Source: Combretum micranthum (taxonomy: Eukaryota; Streptophyta; Magnoliopsida; Myrtales; Combretaceae). From it: a stretch of 64,000 nt of DNA. Position numbers and translations under genes: made by a program. The DNA lies in the NCBI GenBank assembly GCA_024138025.1, contig JAMXBD010000811.1:558001-622000 (forward strand). Direction: 5' to 3'. Numbering within the stretch: the stretch's first letter is position 1; every line of letters begins with the position of its first letter. Shown here in pieces: positions 47,401 through 59,339 of the stretch. The notes beneath the pieces are model-generated. The model was not told the DNA's origin and searched no databases. It worked only from the letters and a program-made list of their open reading frames with translations.

Positions 47401-48325
47401 GATTTTTTGTTTTGTTGTTATTATGAATTTCATTTTTTATTTTACTTGTTTTTTAGGATTATTTTCATCATCCTTTATATTGTTAGTTAAGATTTTGTAG
47501 TTATTATGGAATCTATAGATAGCCATCAAATCAATAGATATTTTCTAGTAAAATCTTATAGGATAGTACTGGGTTAAAAAACAAAAACTGAGGAAATAGC
47601 AAAAATAATTAAAAGTGAGAGACAAACAAAGAAGAAAAAAAGTGAAATTGAAAATTTCATTTAAAGTTACAAGTTAAAAGTTTTGAATTTTTAAATTTTT
47701 AAAGAAAAAAAATGTTATGAATATATGTTAAAGTATATGGAGTCAAATAACATGATTTTCGTTTAAATGCAATAGAAAATTTTCCATCATCAAATAAATA
47801 AATATGGGTCTCCCACAAAAAATCAATAATTGTATCATAAAATCATTAATATAGATAAAAATTACTCGTAATTAGTTATTTATTATTACAAACCCAATTA
47901 ATGATTTGCTTGCCTTGTTCAAATATATAAGTCATTTATTTCAACTTTTTTGTTTTGAAAATTTTTAGCCTTTTGATATAATCCATAAATGTCAGGATGT
48001 TTTGTGTGCCATATTAGTTTTCTTAGCCGTAGCCTATTGTAGGGATTGCCTTACGTTTCATTTTCTTAGCAGTAGCCTATCAAAGGGATCGCCTTGCATT
48101 TCATCTAATAGGATAATTATTTGTAAATAAAAAAAAAGATTAAAAATAACAGCCCACTTTAATCTCTTGAATAACTAAAAAAATTAATATTAAAATATTA
48201 TACAAAAGTTATTGTAGGGACTAGATCCCTGCGATAAAAAACTAGAAAAAAATGAAAGCAAGCTCGCTGCCTAAAGTTCCGTACTTGCCATAGTTTGGTT
48301 GCGAAAAAACAAATTTCTTGTAGTG
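44423..48325. mobile_element. CACTA (En/Spm-type) transposon, about 3.9 kb, non-autonomous
   Basis: Left end CACTACAAAAAATTTG and right end CAAATTTCTTGTAGTG are inverted copies with one mismatch. The flanking triplets are GTA (44,420-44,422) and GTT (48,326-48,328), close to the 3-bp duplication typical of CACTA. Subterminal motifs recur near both ends, e.g. GCGAAAAAAC (44,551 and 48,301) and GCAGGGA/TCCCTGC (44,566, 44,593, 44,662, 48,228). The AT-rich interior has no transposase frame, so it depends on another element. It ends about 60 bp upstream of the TATA box of TPS copy 2. Confidence 0.82.
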
Positions 48326-48385
48326 GTTCCTGCCAGCTCAACTTTAATAATTTTAATAAGCATCGTTGAGATGCTTCCGTTTTTC

Positions 48386-48393
48386 TATAAATA
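48386..48393 (+). promoter_or_regulatory. TATA box of TPS copy 2
   Basis: TATAAATA, 86 bp before the ATG at 48,479. The same box and surroundings are kept at psi3 (10,484). The CACTA element ends only 60 bp upstream, so all regulatory DNA beyond that point is transposon. Confidence 0.65.
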
Positions 48394-48478
48394 ACCGGGG
48401 TCTCATCCTGCAAGAGGCATCACCACCAACAACACACACTTCATCAGTATAGTGAGTTAGTGATAGTTGTGAGGAAAA

Positions 48479-48622
48479 ATGTCTGCCGTGCTTGTTTCAG
48501 CCCCAAGTTCAACAGAAGGCGGTGCCGCCGGCCTTGTGGAAGCGGTTGAGCGTCCATTAGCGGATTTTCCTCCAAGCATTTGGGGGGATTATTTTCTCTC
48601 TCATGTTTCGGAAGATTCCATG
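48479..48622 (+). CDS. TPS copy 2 exon 1
   Basis: 48 codons from MSAVLVSAPSS to SEDSM, then donor GTAGAA. It contains RPLADFPPSIWGDYFL, the RPx8W N-terminal motif of TPS-a proteins. The bases are noticeably GC-richer than the surroundings near GGCGGTGCCGCCGG. The ATG follows a roughly 60-nt 5' UTR. Confidence 0.85.
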
Positions 48623-48905
48623 GTAGAACAACCAAATAAAATTTCAAGTGTTAATAACATATATCCGTGATGCATGTGTCTTATAAACTATGGAACTGAC
48701 TGAATAATATGATATATGATTACTTTGGTTTTATCGAATGTATGAAAATAAATAAATATATAAATAAAAACCTACTTTTATAAATTACCCACTTTCCCTT
48801 GATTTTAGTTTTAAAAATGGTATGATATTGAATTGTATTAGGTTATATTATATAGCTTCTAAGTTCAACCATTTATCCTTTTTTTTCCCCTAATTTTGGA
48901 TGTAG

Positions 48906-49187
48906 AATGTCCATGACTTCGAATTTGAAGAAAAAAGAAACGAACTTAAGGAGCAAGTGAGAAAGATGATAGTTATGGATGCAAATGAACCCTTCAAGAT
49001 ATTGGATCTGATCAATCAAGTGCAACGTCTAGGCATTAGTTATATATTTGAAAAGGAGATTGGTGAAGCATTGGAACAAATTCACAAAATCTACTTTGAA
49101 TGTGTTGATGCAAAAGTTGAAGGTGATCTATCCACCGTCTCTCTCCTTTTCAGACTATTACGACAAGAAGGCTACAAGATTCTTGCG
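48906..49187 (+). CDS. TPS copy 2 exon 2 (one base short at its end)
   Basis: Acceptor GATGTAG; 94 codons from NVHDFEFEEKRNELKEQ to RLLRQEGYKILA, then GTATGC. TPS genes normally end this exon one base into an Asp codon, and exon 3 does begin with the matching AT. Here the exon ends in phase 0, so one base is missing; psi3 keeps the longer form. Read on with this splice, exon 3 hits a stop after about 30 codons. Confidence 0.82.
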
Positions 49188-50927
49188 GTATGCTTCAGCT
49201 TTTAATTAATTTCATACAAGTGAAGTGTGCATTTAGAAATAAATATTATAAACACACTGTCCTAACATTTCATTTTAAGATTATTTCATACTTTAATTTG
49301 CAATAGTCATTAGAAATGTTTTGCTTATTAATGACTATCTCATAAATTATTTGAACACACTCTTATGGTCCCTACGCCTTAAAACCATTCTAAGATATAA
49401 AGTTCAAAAACATCTATAAATGTGTAGATATGGACGTGTATAAACATGCATTGATTGCCTATGACATGGACAGGCTGAGGAAGGACCCCTCGTGCGGCCA
49501 CATCAAGGATCCCACCTTGGGTTTTTTTTCATCTTTTTCCCTTCTGCCGACGAAGGATATTTGAATTTGACCATAATATATAATTAGATATTTTAATTTT
49601 TAAATTAATTAATTTAGTATTTAAATTTTAAAATTGATTAGTTTAATATTTAAAAAATCATATTTACTAATAATATTTTAATTAAGTTCTTTTAAATAGT
49701 AAATTAATTTATTTAAAATTTTTAAAATATTAAATTAATTAATTTTAAAATTTAAATATATAATTATATATTTTATCATAATTTAGATACAATTCAGATA
49801 TTATTTAAAAAAAAAACTATCATCAAACATAATAATAATAATAATAATAACTTAAATTGACCCATGCCCGACGAGTCAAACATGACCCATGCCAATGTCC
49901 AGGACCGTGCGACCTTACAGGTTTGGAAGAGTCCAACTCCGAAAATAATTAAAGCTATGTGAGATTCAAAAATGATCCTATCAATTAACTTAAATTTTCT
50001 CAATATTTGTAGAACCAAAATGGACGCAGCGTAAGTCCAAAAGATTCGAAATACTTTTACGACTTAAAAATGATCTATCAATTTACTTAAATTCATCTCA
50101 ATCTTTATTAATTTACTAACTAACGATATTAGCACATGTGAAGTTAATTTTACAAACAAAAAGTAACCATTATTTGGAGAATCTAAATCTGTTCGCGACA
50201 TGGCATAAAAACAATTAGTCCTCATAAATTCGCACCACCAACCACTATGTGTAGTAAAGGAGATAATCTTATCACATATTCACATGCCTTCTACTTTACT
50301 AGATAGGCTCTGTGTAATTATTAAGGTCATTTGATATATTCTAAATATAAATTTCTTGAAATATACACTCTTTGGCAAAAATAAAATACGTGTATGAGGT
50401 CATTATGCTTTTTACTCATGGATCTTTACTTTAATACATGTAGGATACAGATTTTAGGGTATTCAAAATTTCACCCCCCGTAGAAAATTATTGATTATTA
50501 TTCTTAAATAAAAATAATAATAATAATCCATATTTTTTAGCCAATAAATATTTTAGAATAAAATAAAAAAAAAATCAAAGCCCATAAGGTAAAAAACCTA
50601 TATAGTCTCTCACATTTTGTTTTTCTTTTCCTTCTTCTTCCTTATTTTTCTCTTAGTTATGGTTTCATTTCATTCTTCTTATTCTTCCCCATGTGATGAG
50701 TAGTTTTGTACCCTATAAATTTCAAGATTTAGGCTTCAGGATTGTCCCAATATTCTATAAGGTAGGTTCAAATAAAAAAAAAAAAATTGGAAATTTGTAT
50801 CTTATAACATTGGGTGTAAATAGAATTTTATGCCCTGTCCATTTTGTCTTGTTCATCCACTAGCAAGTTGGCATATTCTAATCGTTCAAATAATAATAAC
50901 TGACTTTTTGAGTACGATATTTTGCAG

Positions 50928-51306
50928 ATCTTTTTAACATGTTCAAAGATGAACAAGGCAGTTTTAGTGAATCTCATGAGACAGACATACAAGGACTACT
51001 ATGCTTGTATGAAGCTAGCCAAATGAGGATACATGGAGAAGATATTCTCGAAGAGGCACTTGAGTTTTCTGTTTCTTACTTGCAATCAGCCTTAGAATCC
51101 CAACTAATGAGCCCTTCCCTTAAAGCCCAAGTGATACATGCAATGAAACAACCGATACACAAGGGATTACCTAGGTTGGAGTCTAGACGCTATTTTCCAA
51201 TCTACCAACAGGACCCTTCACATGATGGTCCCCTATTAACCTTGGCCAAAATAGATTTTAACCTAGTGCAAAAACAACACCGACAAGAACTTCATGAAAT
51301 TTCAAG
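50928..51306 (+). CDS. TPS copy 2 exon 3
   Basis: 379 nt, acceptor TTTGCAG and donor AG|GTACAC as in copy 1. It reads LFNMFKDEQGSF...LLCLYEASQMRIHGEDILEEALEF...IHKGLPRLESRRYFPIYQQDPSHD...HEISR. It is open in the expected frame; only its joining to exon 2 is disturbed. It differs from copy 1 at about a dozen residues, mostly in the first half. Confidence 0.87.
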
Positions 51307-51671
51307 GTACACTTTGCTATTCACAAAATAACCTAAAACTATTTATCAATTATAGATACATTTTTAAACTCCAAAAACATATCTTTATTAATCCATCATA
51401 ATGTTTGAAATATTACACAGATGTATAGAAGGTTGCTAATACCAAAACATTGTCAATATTAATAATCCTTTTAACAATGATTTTGGAGTTTTAGCAAAAC
51501 TACATTTGTACATATTTCCAAATGGTGATAGAGTAAGAATTCCAGAGTCTGTGGAATATATATATATATATGCACACACATACACTAAATAATGGTTTTA
51601 TACAGCAATCATCCCCAATTTTAATTTGAAATGTTATAATTGGACAATTTTAATTCTAATACTATGGTTAG

Positions 51672-51889
51672 GTGGTGGAAGGAACTAGACTTCAAGACAA
51701 AATTGCCATTTGCAAGATATCGAGTTGTGGAATGCTTTTTTGGGTATCAAGTGTTTACTTTGAGCCTAAAAATGGGGTTGCAAGGAAAATATTTGCTAAA
51801 GTACTTGCACTAACCTCAATCCTAGATGATGTTTATGATGCTTATGGGACAATAGATGAATTGGAACTATTCACCGATGCAATCCAAAG
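51672..51889 (+). CDS. TPS copy 2 exon 4 with 1-nt deletion
   Basis: 218 nt instead of 219. The T run after GAATGC has six bases (51,736-51,741); copy 1 has seven and stays in frame. The shift leads to TAA at 51,811-51,813, just before the DDVYD codons. Upstream, the middle of RDR is TAT (Tyr, 51,718-51,720) where copy 1 has GAT; the two Arg are kept. Confidence 0.88.
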
Positions 51890-51988
51890 GTCTCTCGGCA
51901 CCCATAAATTAACTACTTTTGTTGCATATTTGTTACATTGCTTCAATGTTGTTTACTTCTAATGTGATTATATTTATATGATTATTAG

Positions 51989-52124
51989 ATGGGAGATAAG
52001 TTCTTTGCATAAATTGCCAAACTATATGCAAATACTGTACAAAGCTCTTCTAGATACTTATGATGTTGGGAGTATCCTATCTAAGCAAGGAAGATCAAGA
52101 TACTTGTACTATGCAAAAGAGGCT
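51989..52124 (+). CDS. TPS copy 2 exon 5
   Basis: 136 nt, one codon shorter than copy 1 (TATGATGTT against TACGATCGTGTT), which keeps the frame. It reads WEISSLHKLPNYMQILYKAL...LYYAKEA, with donor GTAAGT. Confidence 0.85.
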
Positions 52125-52336
52125 GTAAGTAAAACCTTTTTATGTTTTTTACTTGTTCATTCGATTTATCATTTGATTATTCAAATCTCGTTACATTAAC
52201 TTCTATAACCATTTTAACAATGAAATAATGGATTGATAGTGTCCATAATTTTTACATGGATGAAATTGCAATTCTCATTTATATGAAATCTAAAAATAAT
52301 TGTAACTATAACCCATTTTTATTCTCATATTTATAG

Positions 52337-52585
52337 ATGAAGAATTTGGTTCGAAACTATTTGGACGAGTCGCGCTGGCTTCACCAACAAAAAATACCAC
52401 CATTGGAGGAGTACATGTCAATTTCATTGATTACTGTTGCCTACCCTATGATGGCAATGACAGCCTTTATAGGAATGGGGAGTATTGTGACCGAAGATGT
52501 TTTAGAGTGGTCATTGAAAAACCCTAAGATAGTGAAAGCCTCAGCTGCAATTTGTAGGCTTACTGGTGATATAGTTACTCACAAG
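52337..52585 (+). CDS. TPS copy 2 exon 6 (NSE first ligand is Gly)
   Basis: 249 nt, MKNLVRNYLDE to DIVTHK. The NSE/DTE motif across the exon 6/7 junction reads G-D-I-V-T-H-K-F-E; GGT at 52,565-52,567 replaces the metal-binding Asp or Asn. Copy 1 has GCT at the same codon. Six of 83 residues differ between the copies. Confidence 0.88.
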
Positions 52586-53255
52586 GTAAATTCAATTATT
52601 TACGTCCTAAAATTGTAGTACAAGTAAAGCTACTTGATGTCTTAGGTAGACTTCGAATGGACCTATTTTTAGAAACATTTTCTATTTAGTTCGTGACACG
52701 TGGGATTTTCTTAAAAAAAATGGTGCAATTTCTTAAAATGGTCTTAGATGTCAAAATGGTCTTAGATGTCAAAAGTTGAATAGAAAGTTTTTTTTTTTTT
52801 TAATTCTATTTGATTCCTTACTTTGGTATTTATTTAAATCAAGTTATTTGTTAAAAATAGATACAGATGAAAAACAGACATATTTATTGATAAATAGATC
52901 AAACAGACTGAATGCAAATCAGACATAAATAAGATGCATATCAGATACAAATACAAATATATATGAAAATAAGATAATCCTAACGGACCCTACAAACACT
53001 AAAACCTTGCTATGACCTCTTAAATGATATCTTGCTTGCATTCTTCCTATAAATTCTAAACTTTTAGCTATGATAATGTAAAGCCTCAAGGGGACAATAT
53101 TTTTTTATTATTTTCTATTTAGCGAGCTAGCATTTCAACCCATATTACAAGTTGGTTACATGCACCACAAGTGTATTCTTTAAATTTTTGCAATTTACTG
53201 TTTTTGATTTTAATTTTGTACCATTCAATTCTTTGCTACTGTTCCACCATTGCAG

Positions 53256-53552
53256 TTCGAACAGAAAAGAGGCTATATAACATCATCGATTGAATGCTAC
53301 ATGAAGCAATATAGCGTAAATGAAGAACAAGCAGAAGAAGAAATTCGTAAACTAGTAGCTCATTCTTGGAAGGACATCAACGAAGAAATCCTTCGTCCAT
53401 CATGCCGCTTTCCGATGTCTATCGTATTGCGAGTTCTCAACCTAGCTCGAGTAGCTGATTTCATGTATAAGGATGAGGATCACTATACTAATCCCCACAT
53501 AATGTTAAAAGAAGTTATAACTTCTTTATACGTTGATCCTGTTTCAATATGA
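53256..53552 (+). CDS. TPS copy 2 exon 7
   Basis: Acceptor CATTGCAG, 98 codons, stop TGA. FEQKRGYITSSIECYMKQY, RVLNLARVADFMYKDEDHY and SLYVDPVSI are recognisable. The central roughly 70 codons are identical to copy 1 at protein level, which suggests recent conversion or recent duplication. Confidence 0.9.
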   Translation, partial: FEQKRGYITSSIECYMKQYSVNEEQAEEEIRKLVAHSWKDINEEILRPSCRFPMSIVLRVLNLARVADFMYKDEDHYTNPHIMLKEVITSLYVDPVSI

Positions 53553-54815
53553 AATTAATTACACGTAGTTTCCTTTGTAAGATGTATCTTTGTGTTGAAT
53601 AAACACAAAAAAAAATTGGGTATTAGAAATAAAATTTCTATTCTAAACATAAATTTATGTTGCAATAATTATCGTCGCTAATTGTTTTCATAAAAAAAAT
53701 AATTTTTTTATTAATTTTTCATCATAGAATTTCCATTGCTAAAGATTATTTTCTTGTATTATAGGAGTAATTTGTATCTCCCTTTCTCATTTTGATTTGG
53801 AGAAAATTACATACTAACATTTAGGCCTTGAAAGATATCTTTTAAGTGGAAAATATATCATATGTACTCGAGATATTTAATGTGCTTATTTAGAAGACCA
53901 AAGCTGAATTTGTTTGTATGCAAAACAAGATAAACCGAACGCATTTTAATTATACTTCTACTTGTTTTATAGTATTAAAATGCTTAAGTTGCATGTGAGG
54001 GTGTGCCTTCAAACGAATCTATTTAAATTGTTTGAATTTTATTTATATTTTATTTGAATTTGATTTGCATCCCTATTTTATATATTTGATATGTTTATAA
54101 GTAAAATTATTTATTTTTTATTTATATTTATTTTTTAATAAATATTTATTTAAAAATAATAAAAATGTGATAAAAAACCAGAATAAAAAAGATAAAACAA
54201 ATTAAACAGACCCATTAATGTACTTCCGACATCGAGCATGTGGAAATGTTCACCTGCATAGCAAACCGACACACCGTGTTTTTCCCCGTCGGCGACAAAA
54301 AAATTCTGCACATAATAAATTAGTTATAATCCCCCGTTCTGCGTAAATTCTATATAAAATATACCTTAATAAATATGGTATATTTATATAAATTAATGCA
54401 ACTAATAATTTAAACAATCAATACTTTAAAAATTAGATGAATATTGTTGCGTTAAGAAACTTATATAAGTATATATTACATATTATAATTTCTATGACTA
54501 TTTATGATTATATAAAACATTTAGTATTTAACGAAATTATAATATTTTGAGTTATGAAAATACAACTTCATATGCTGAAGGTTGCATTATTGTGCCTAAT
54601 TATGCATAATTGGCATATTTTCGACAAATACTATTTTTATATAAAAAGTATGCTTTTCTATTAATGAAAGAGTGTAAAATGATAAAAGTAGTAAGGCACA
54701 TTCTAAATGAAAATATGTGAATAATAGAAGCTTTTGGCGAAAAAAAAAAAAAAAAAATCTAAAGAAAATTGAAAAATGAGTACTTGTTTGGTATAAACTT
54801 ATGATTACTAAAATA
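53553..54815. repeat. 3' flank of TPS copy 2, duplicate of 5,635-7,865
   Basis: Aligns with the flank of copy 1 but lacks the hAT-like element (here GTGGAAATGTTCACC joins directly to TGCATAGCAAACC). Non-coding. Confidence 0.75.
53598..53603 (+). promoter_or_regulatory. Putative polyadenylation signal, TPS copy 2
   Basis: AATAAA 46 bp after the stop, at the place equivalent to 5,680 behind copy 1. Confidence 0.5.
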
Positions 54816-55734
54816 AGTAAAAGATAAGAAAAGGAAAAATGGGGGGAGAGAGAGAGATATAACAACTAACGAAGCAAGAAAGTGAAAAGCCCGCGCGGGG
54901 AAGAGAGAGTACAACCAACTTTCAATGTCTTCGAGTTTCGTTACCGGTGGAGATATACGTAAGGATTTGGTTCATTTTTTTTTTAAATCAAACTAATATA
55001 ATTTATTATAGATTTTTTTATTAAAAATCAAATTATTAAATAATGATTTGATTTAAATTAAAAAAATTTTAAATTATTAAATAATTATTTGATTCGATTC
55101 CATTTAAATTACAAAACACAACTCCATCATATATATATATACACACACATAATATCTTACAATGCTAACTGGTTGCTATATATATAATTTATTTCAAGTA
55201 CAACTAAAAATTCCACAATATCCAAATCAATCACATGTACCGAAGAGATTGATGGACTGAAAGCTGTTTCAGAACTGAATTTATGATGTAACGTACTCTT
55301 ACATGTGGCTTGGCCAGTCCTTCTCTTCATTCTATCTTGAACGAAACGCTTGCATGCCACTTTCCAGTTTCAAACAGTGAATAATGATAACAAAGGATAA
55401 TGTTGGAATGATATTCGCACTTAGAGTATGTAATAAGATATTTAAATTTTAAAATTAATTAATTTAATATTTAAAAATTTTATAATATATCAATAATATT
55501 ATATCCGTCGAATCAATTAATATTATCATTTAATGCAACGTTTGATAAAAATATTATAAATATATAAAAAGCTATTTTTAAGTATTAATTTGATCATTTT
55601 TAAATTTAAGTATTAATTGATTAATTTTAAAATCGAATCTAAATTACATATTTTAAACTATTCACAAAACAATTCTAACAATTATGATTTATTAAAGTTT
55701 AATATTATTTGAACATATCCTTAAATCATTATTC
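54816..55734. other. AT-rich intergenic DNA
   Basis: No gene. GA-rich piece at 54,843-54,858, and CCCGCGCGGGG at 54,890-54,900, a small GC island. 55,430-55,680 resembles the AGGGYTAATAT MITE family seen at 9,479. (TA)n then (CA)n near 55,130-55,148. Confidence 0.5.
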
Positions 55735-57810
55735 ACTGTTGAAAATATTTTAGGACTTTGAAAACTCCAACTATTTAGATATTTGAACCACTTTATTATT
55801 TTTATTTTGACTACTTGATTTTTAAACTAACAACGTATAAAAAATGGTAAAATGAACTGTGATATAGGTGTTGAATAACTAAGATGATCTCATATGAAAT
55901 ATATGTGGTTTTCTTTTTCCCTCAGAATTTAGATGCCCCAATCAAACCCTTATAGCATATTAAATGGGAATAGACCTTGATGTTTCCGATTGTGCTTCTA
56001 GTAATGATATAATATGATAACCTCAAGCTTATTGATAATGCTTAATTTAAGGTTTGTTGGATTGTCTAATTTTCATCATATCTTATATGCATTGATTTAT
56101 TTATGAATACAAACTATCTATTTTTTATTTATTTGTTTCTTGATAAATATCTATTCATAGATTCAATATAGCGATTTATTGTGCACCTATAACTATATAA
56201 TTTTAGAATTATATAAAATCGTGCAAAACCGTAAAATCGTAAACTTGCAAAATCACATATCTAAATTCATATTTATATCTAAAGTCTACATTTAATAATT
56301 TTTCATCCATTTAATTAAGGAAAAATATATAAAATCATGAACTTATAGAATCGTATATTTAATTCATGATTTTGACAATCATGCATCTATTTAAAAAAAA
56401 ATATGCTAAAAACTAAAAATAGATGAAACAAACAACTTAACGACACTATACATCACAACCACATGCAATCAAATGTGATTAATATTGGCTATATACTAAA
56501 TTCCTTATGGAACTAATAAAATTACTTCCATTCCTAACATATTATCTATATCAATATTATTTAGTAAAAAATACTTAGCTAATAACCTTGTGGCCTAGTT
56601 ATAAAAGACATGATATAAAAATACTAATTAAAAAGGGAAAAAAAATTAAACCAATAAATATATATACAAATATAAAAAATAATTAATTTTATAAAATGTA
56701 AATAATTTATAAAATGAAAAATTGAATAATTTAATTTGTTTATTTAATATCCTATAATAACATTTGTGTGATGGATTGATATCATATTTTTATTATTTTC
56801 GAATAAATATTTGTTAAAAAATAGATATCGATGTAAAATCACAGTTTTTACAAATAAACATCAAACAATTGATACAAATATGATATAAATAAATTATAAA
56901 TATAAAAAAATAAAAACATAACACAGACCTTATAAATAATATAAATATGAGTTCAAGTATAGTTGACACATGTTAAGTTAATTAGAAAAATAAAATCATT
57001 TTAGAATAAAGTAAACAATCATATCACATTGTATACATTTGATAATAATTTATTAATAATATCAGAATGTGACTATCATCCTGAAATAGCAATTTTTCAT
57101 CCGCGTCAACTCTGGGATTTTTCCACTCGACCTTTTTGCCCACACTTCGTTGTCCCCGAAGAAAGTGCAACAATAATTGAATTGTTGTTCAAAAAAATCA
57201 AAATGGAATTGATTCCCTCACCGTCCTAACGTACGTATGGATTAGAACAATCCACCTTTACACATACTTATCCATTATCCTCACCAAATTACCCCCCTAT
57301 TATATCGTAGAAATTCTATGGGCGTTGGACCTGTAATTTATATATCTACTCCATGCCCTTCCATCACCCTAACGTTACTGCTTATCAATACTGGTGCTTG
57401 ATTGGACCCCAGACCTACGCAAAACATGGCTTAGAATTAAAAATGTTTGTTTAATTAAGAATTATCTGTTTTTTTTTATTTATAATTAATTTATACCGAA
57501 ACGATATATATAAATATATTTATTTGCATCTATATTTATTTATATTTAATCTATTTAATATTTAATAAGAATTGTCAACTTTTTTTTTTAATGAATCAAC
57601 TTTTTTCATAAACAATTTGTTTACAAAAAATTAAAAAAAAAAACATCTGTTACTATAAAAAAAAGCTAGCCAACAAATAAATATCCACACACTCGTCCCA
57701 TAAATTGGTATTGGTTTTGTAAACTAAATATTTCATTAATAATCTGTAGAATCGTAGACAAGAGTTCCAATTCCAAATCTATCTCTTGCTTTTCATCAAA
57801 TTGATATTAG
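55735..57810. repeat. Segmental duplication, left copy (pairs with 59,340-61,460)
   Basis: Collinear with the right copy. Landmarks are GAAAATATTTTAGGACTTTG (55,741; 59,342), CTCAGAATTTAGATG (55,922; 59,528), CAATATTGG-like sequence, GATGGATTGA.ATCATATTTT, TTGAATTGTTGTT (57,177; 61,120), CCCAGACCTACGCAAAA (57,407; 61,265) and TCCAATTCCAAATCTATCT (57,766; 61,418). No intact gene is seen in either copy. Short open stretches around 57,029-57,229 and 61,063-61,287 do not agree in protein sequence. Confidence 0.72.
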
Positions 57811-57814
57811 CCAT

Positions 57815-58650
57815 CTTATTGTTACTATAGCCAACCGAGTAAATAAGATCAATTTTTCCACACGGAGCTACTAACATATGTATGTCATAAAAATTTGTAT
57901 GACATACGAGAATTACTAAATTTGTATGAAGTTGATGAGGATACATGCCTTTAAAAATTAATAAATGAGCTAAAGTTATCAAACTCACGATTCATATTGG
58001 ATTGTTAGGTATGTAAAATTGGAATGTAGAATTAAAATGTAGAAACTTAAGTTTCTACAACTTATACAAAATAGCTTTAAAAAAATTATAGATATATTAT
58101 AGAAGTTGTAAAAAGTTTGATCTACATAATATATAAAAAAATAGATAAATTAAGTTCTCTTTTTTATAATAACTCTTAACCCACAAATGACACAAGAAAA
58201 AAAAAACAATAGTTGTAGTCAAAATTAAATTCTTTTATATTATTTTGTTTGAGAAATTTCTAATTGAATGAGGATATAGCTTTTCAACTTAACAAAAATT
58301 TGTAATTATAATAAAGAAATAAATAAGTCTTCTTGTATATTTTACAGTTATAACTCAACTTAAAATTGTAATTTTGATCATTATGGATGAGTCATTTCCT
58401 TAAAGCACAAGTCACTGCAAGAAAATTGACCTGTAAAGCTAAAATTCTATGATGAGAAATTGAGATACATTAACTTCATCTCATAAATAATAGAAGTTTT
58501 CTTGTAATGAAGAATATGGATTGAAACATCAATACATAAGGGATGGCCAAGGTTAGAGTCTAGGCAGTTTTTCCAAATTTTCCAACAAGATCCTTCACAT
58601 CATGAATCCCCAATTAATGAAACATAAAAACTAGGAAATTTATCATTTAC
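57815..58650 (+). pseudogene. Sesquiterpene synthase pseudogene psi4 (shrunken relative of psi3)
   Basis: Starts in intron 2 sequence (TATAGCCAACCGAGTAAATAAG, also at 11,754) and jumps by deletion to exon 3 (ACGAGAATTACTAAATTTGTATGAAGTTGATGA, near 57,907). Almost at once it enters the same kind of insertion as in psi3. The 3' part of exon 3 returns at 58,513 (ATACATAAGGGATGGCCAAGG) and ends at 58,630. No reading frame survives. Because it lacks the hairpin and LINE present at psi3, it preserves the state of that site before the LINE arrived. Confidence 0.7.
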
Positions 58651-59339
58651 TTTCTCCAGCCAAGAGATCAACACCTAATTACTTATTTAATTCTGTAGAC
58701 CAAAAGAAGTTACTAAACATATAATAAATCAAACTCCAAATCTTAAATACCTTGAAATTGATCTTACCCTATATAATAAATCTACACACTACTTAAGACT
58801 TCTATAACTCGTTCTGTCTTTTGTTTGTTCTATATTCCAACAAATCAAGAAATTTTAAATTACTATACTAAACATTTGAATTAACTATAATGAAATCTCA
58901 CCAAAACTCCTTCAGATATTTTACCCAAAATTTCACTGCCCTACACTTTTATCTTCGATAGAGCTTGATTGGTCTAAGAAAAATTTTAAAAATTAAAAAA
59001 AAAAGAAAAAGAAAAATTACTTAATGACCCTTAGTAGCTCTTCATATTAAAGTAAGGGCAACAGGATATAATCATTTTAACGATTCAAGAAATTTTTAAT
59101 ATGGCTCCATTGATCTTTCTTTAAACTAATTCTTTCTCAACATTTTAAAATCTTGCCAATTAACTAATCTTTTTTTTTTTTTCGGACATGCGAATTAACT
59201 AATCTGCCAGTCATATATTATATAATCAACTAGGGACATATGGATAATTTACGTAACCACTCTTAAGGAAATATCTTTTAACCATTTACTAAATTTTACA
59301 CAATTATTTATTAAATTTGGGACAATTTAGTTATTAAGC
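58651..59339. other. Intergenic DNA, no gene seen
   Basis: Unique AT-rich sequence between psi4 and the right copy of the segmental duplication. I see no coding frame or defined element. Confidence 0.5.

Larger units (their letters stand above)
48479..53552 (+). pseudogene. Sesquiterpene synthase (TPS-a type) copy 2, seven exons, two frameshifts
   Basis: All seven TPS exons are present: 48479-48622, 48906-49187, 50928-51306, 51672-51889, 51989-52124, 52337-52585 and 53256-53552. Read without the shifts it would be about 565 residues, normal for a cytosolic sesquiterpene synthase, with no plastid transit peptide. Motifs: RPx8W (RPLADFPPSIW, residues 25-35), DDVYD (51825-51839) and SLYVDPVSI at the end. 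Defects: exon 2 ends one base short (GCG|GT where psi3 has TGT G|GT), so exon 3 is read out of frame. A T is lost from the run at 51,736-51,741 (six against seven in copy 1), giving a stop at 51,811. The RDR motif reads RYR, and the NSE first ligand is Gly. Start chosen: the ATG after the TATA and conserved 5' UTR. A non-functional gene is the best reading, unless the deletions are assembly errors. Confidence 0.86.

Noticed and set aside
44423..48325. Autonomous CACTA element with transposase
   Set aside because: No open frame of useful length and no recognisable transposase motif lies between the ends.
51718..51720. RDR to RYR change taken as proof of inactivity of TPS copy 2
   Set aside because: The functional pattern is often given as RxR and both Arg remain. 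The frameshifts and the NSE change are stronger evidence.
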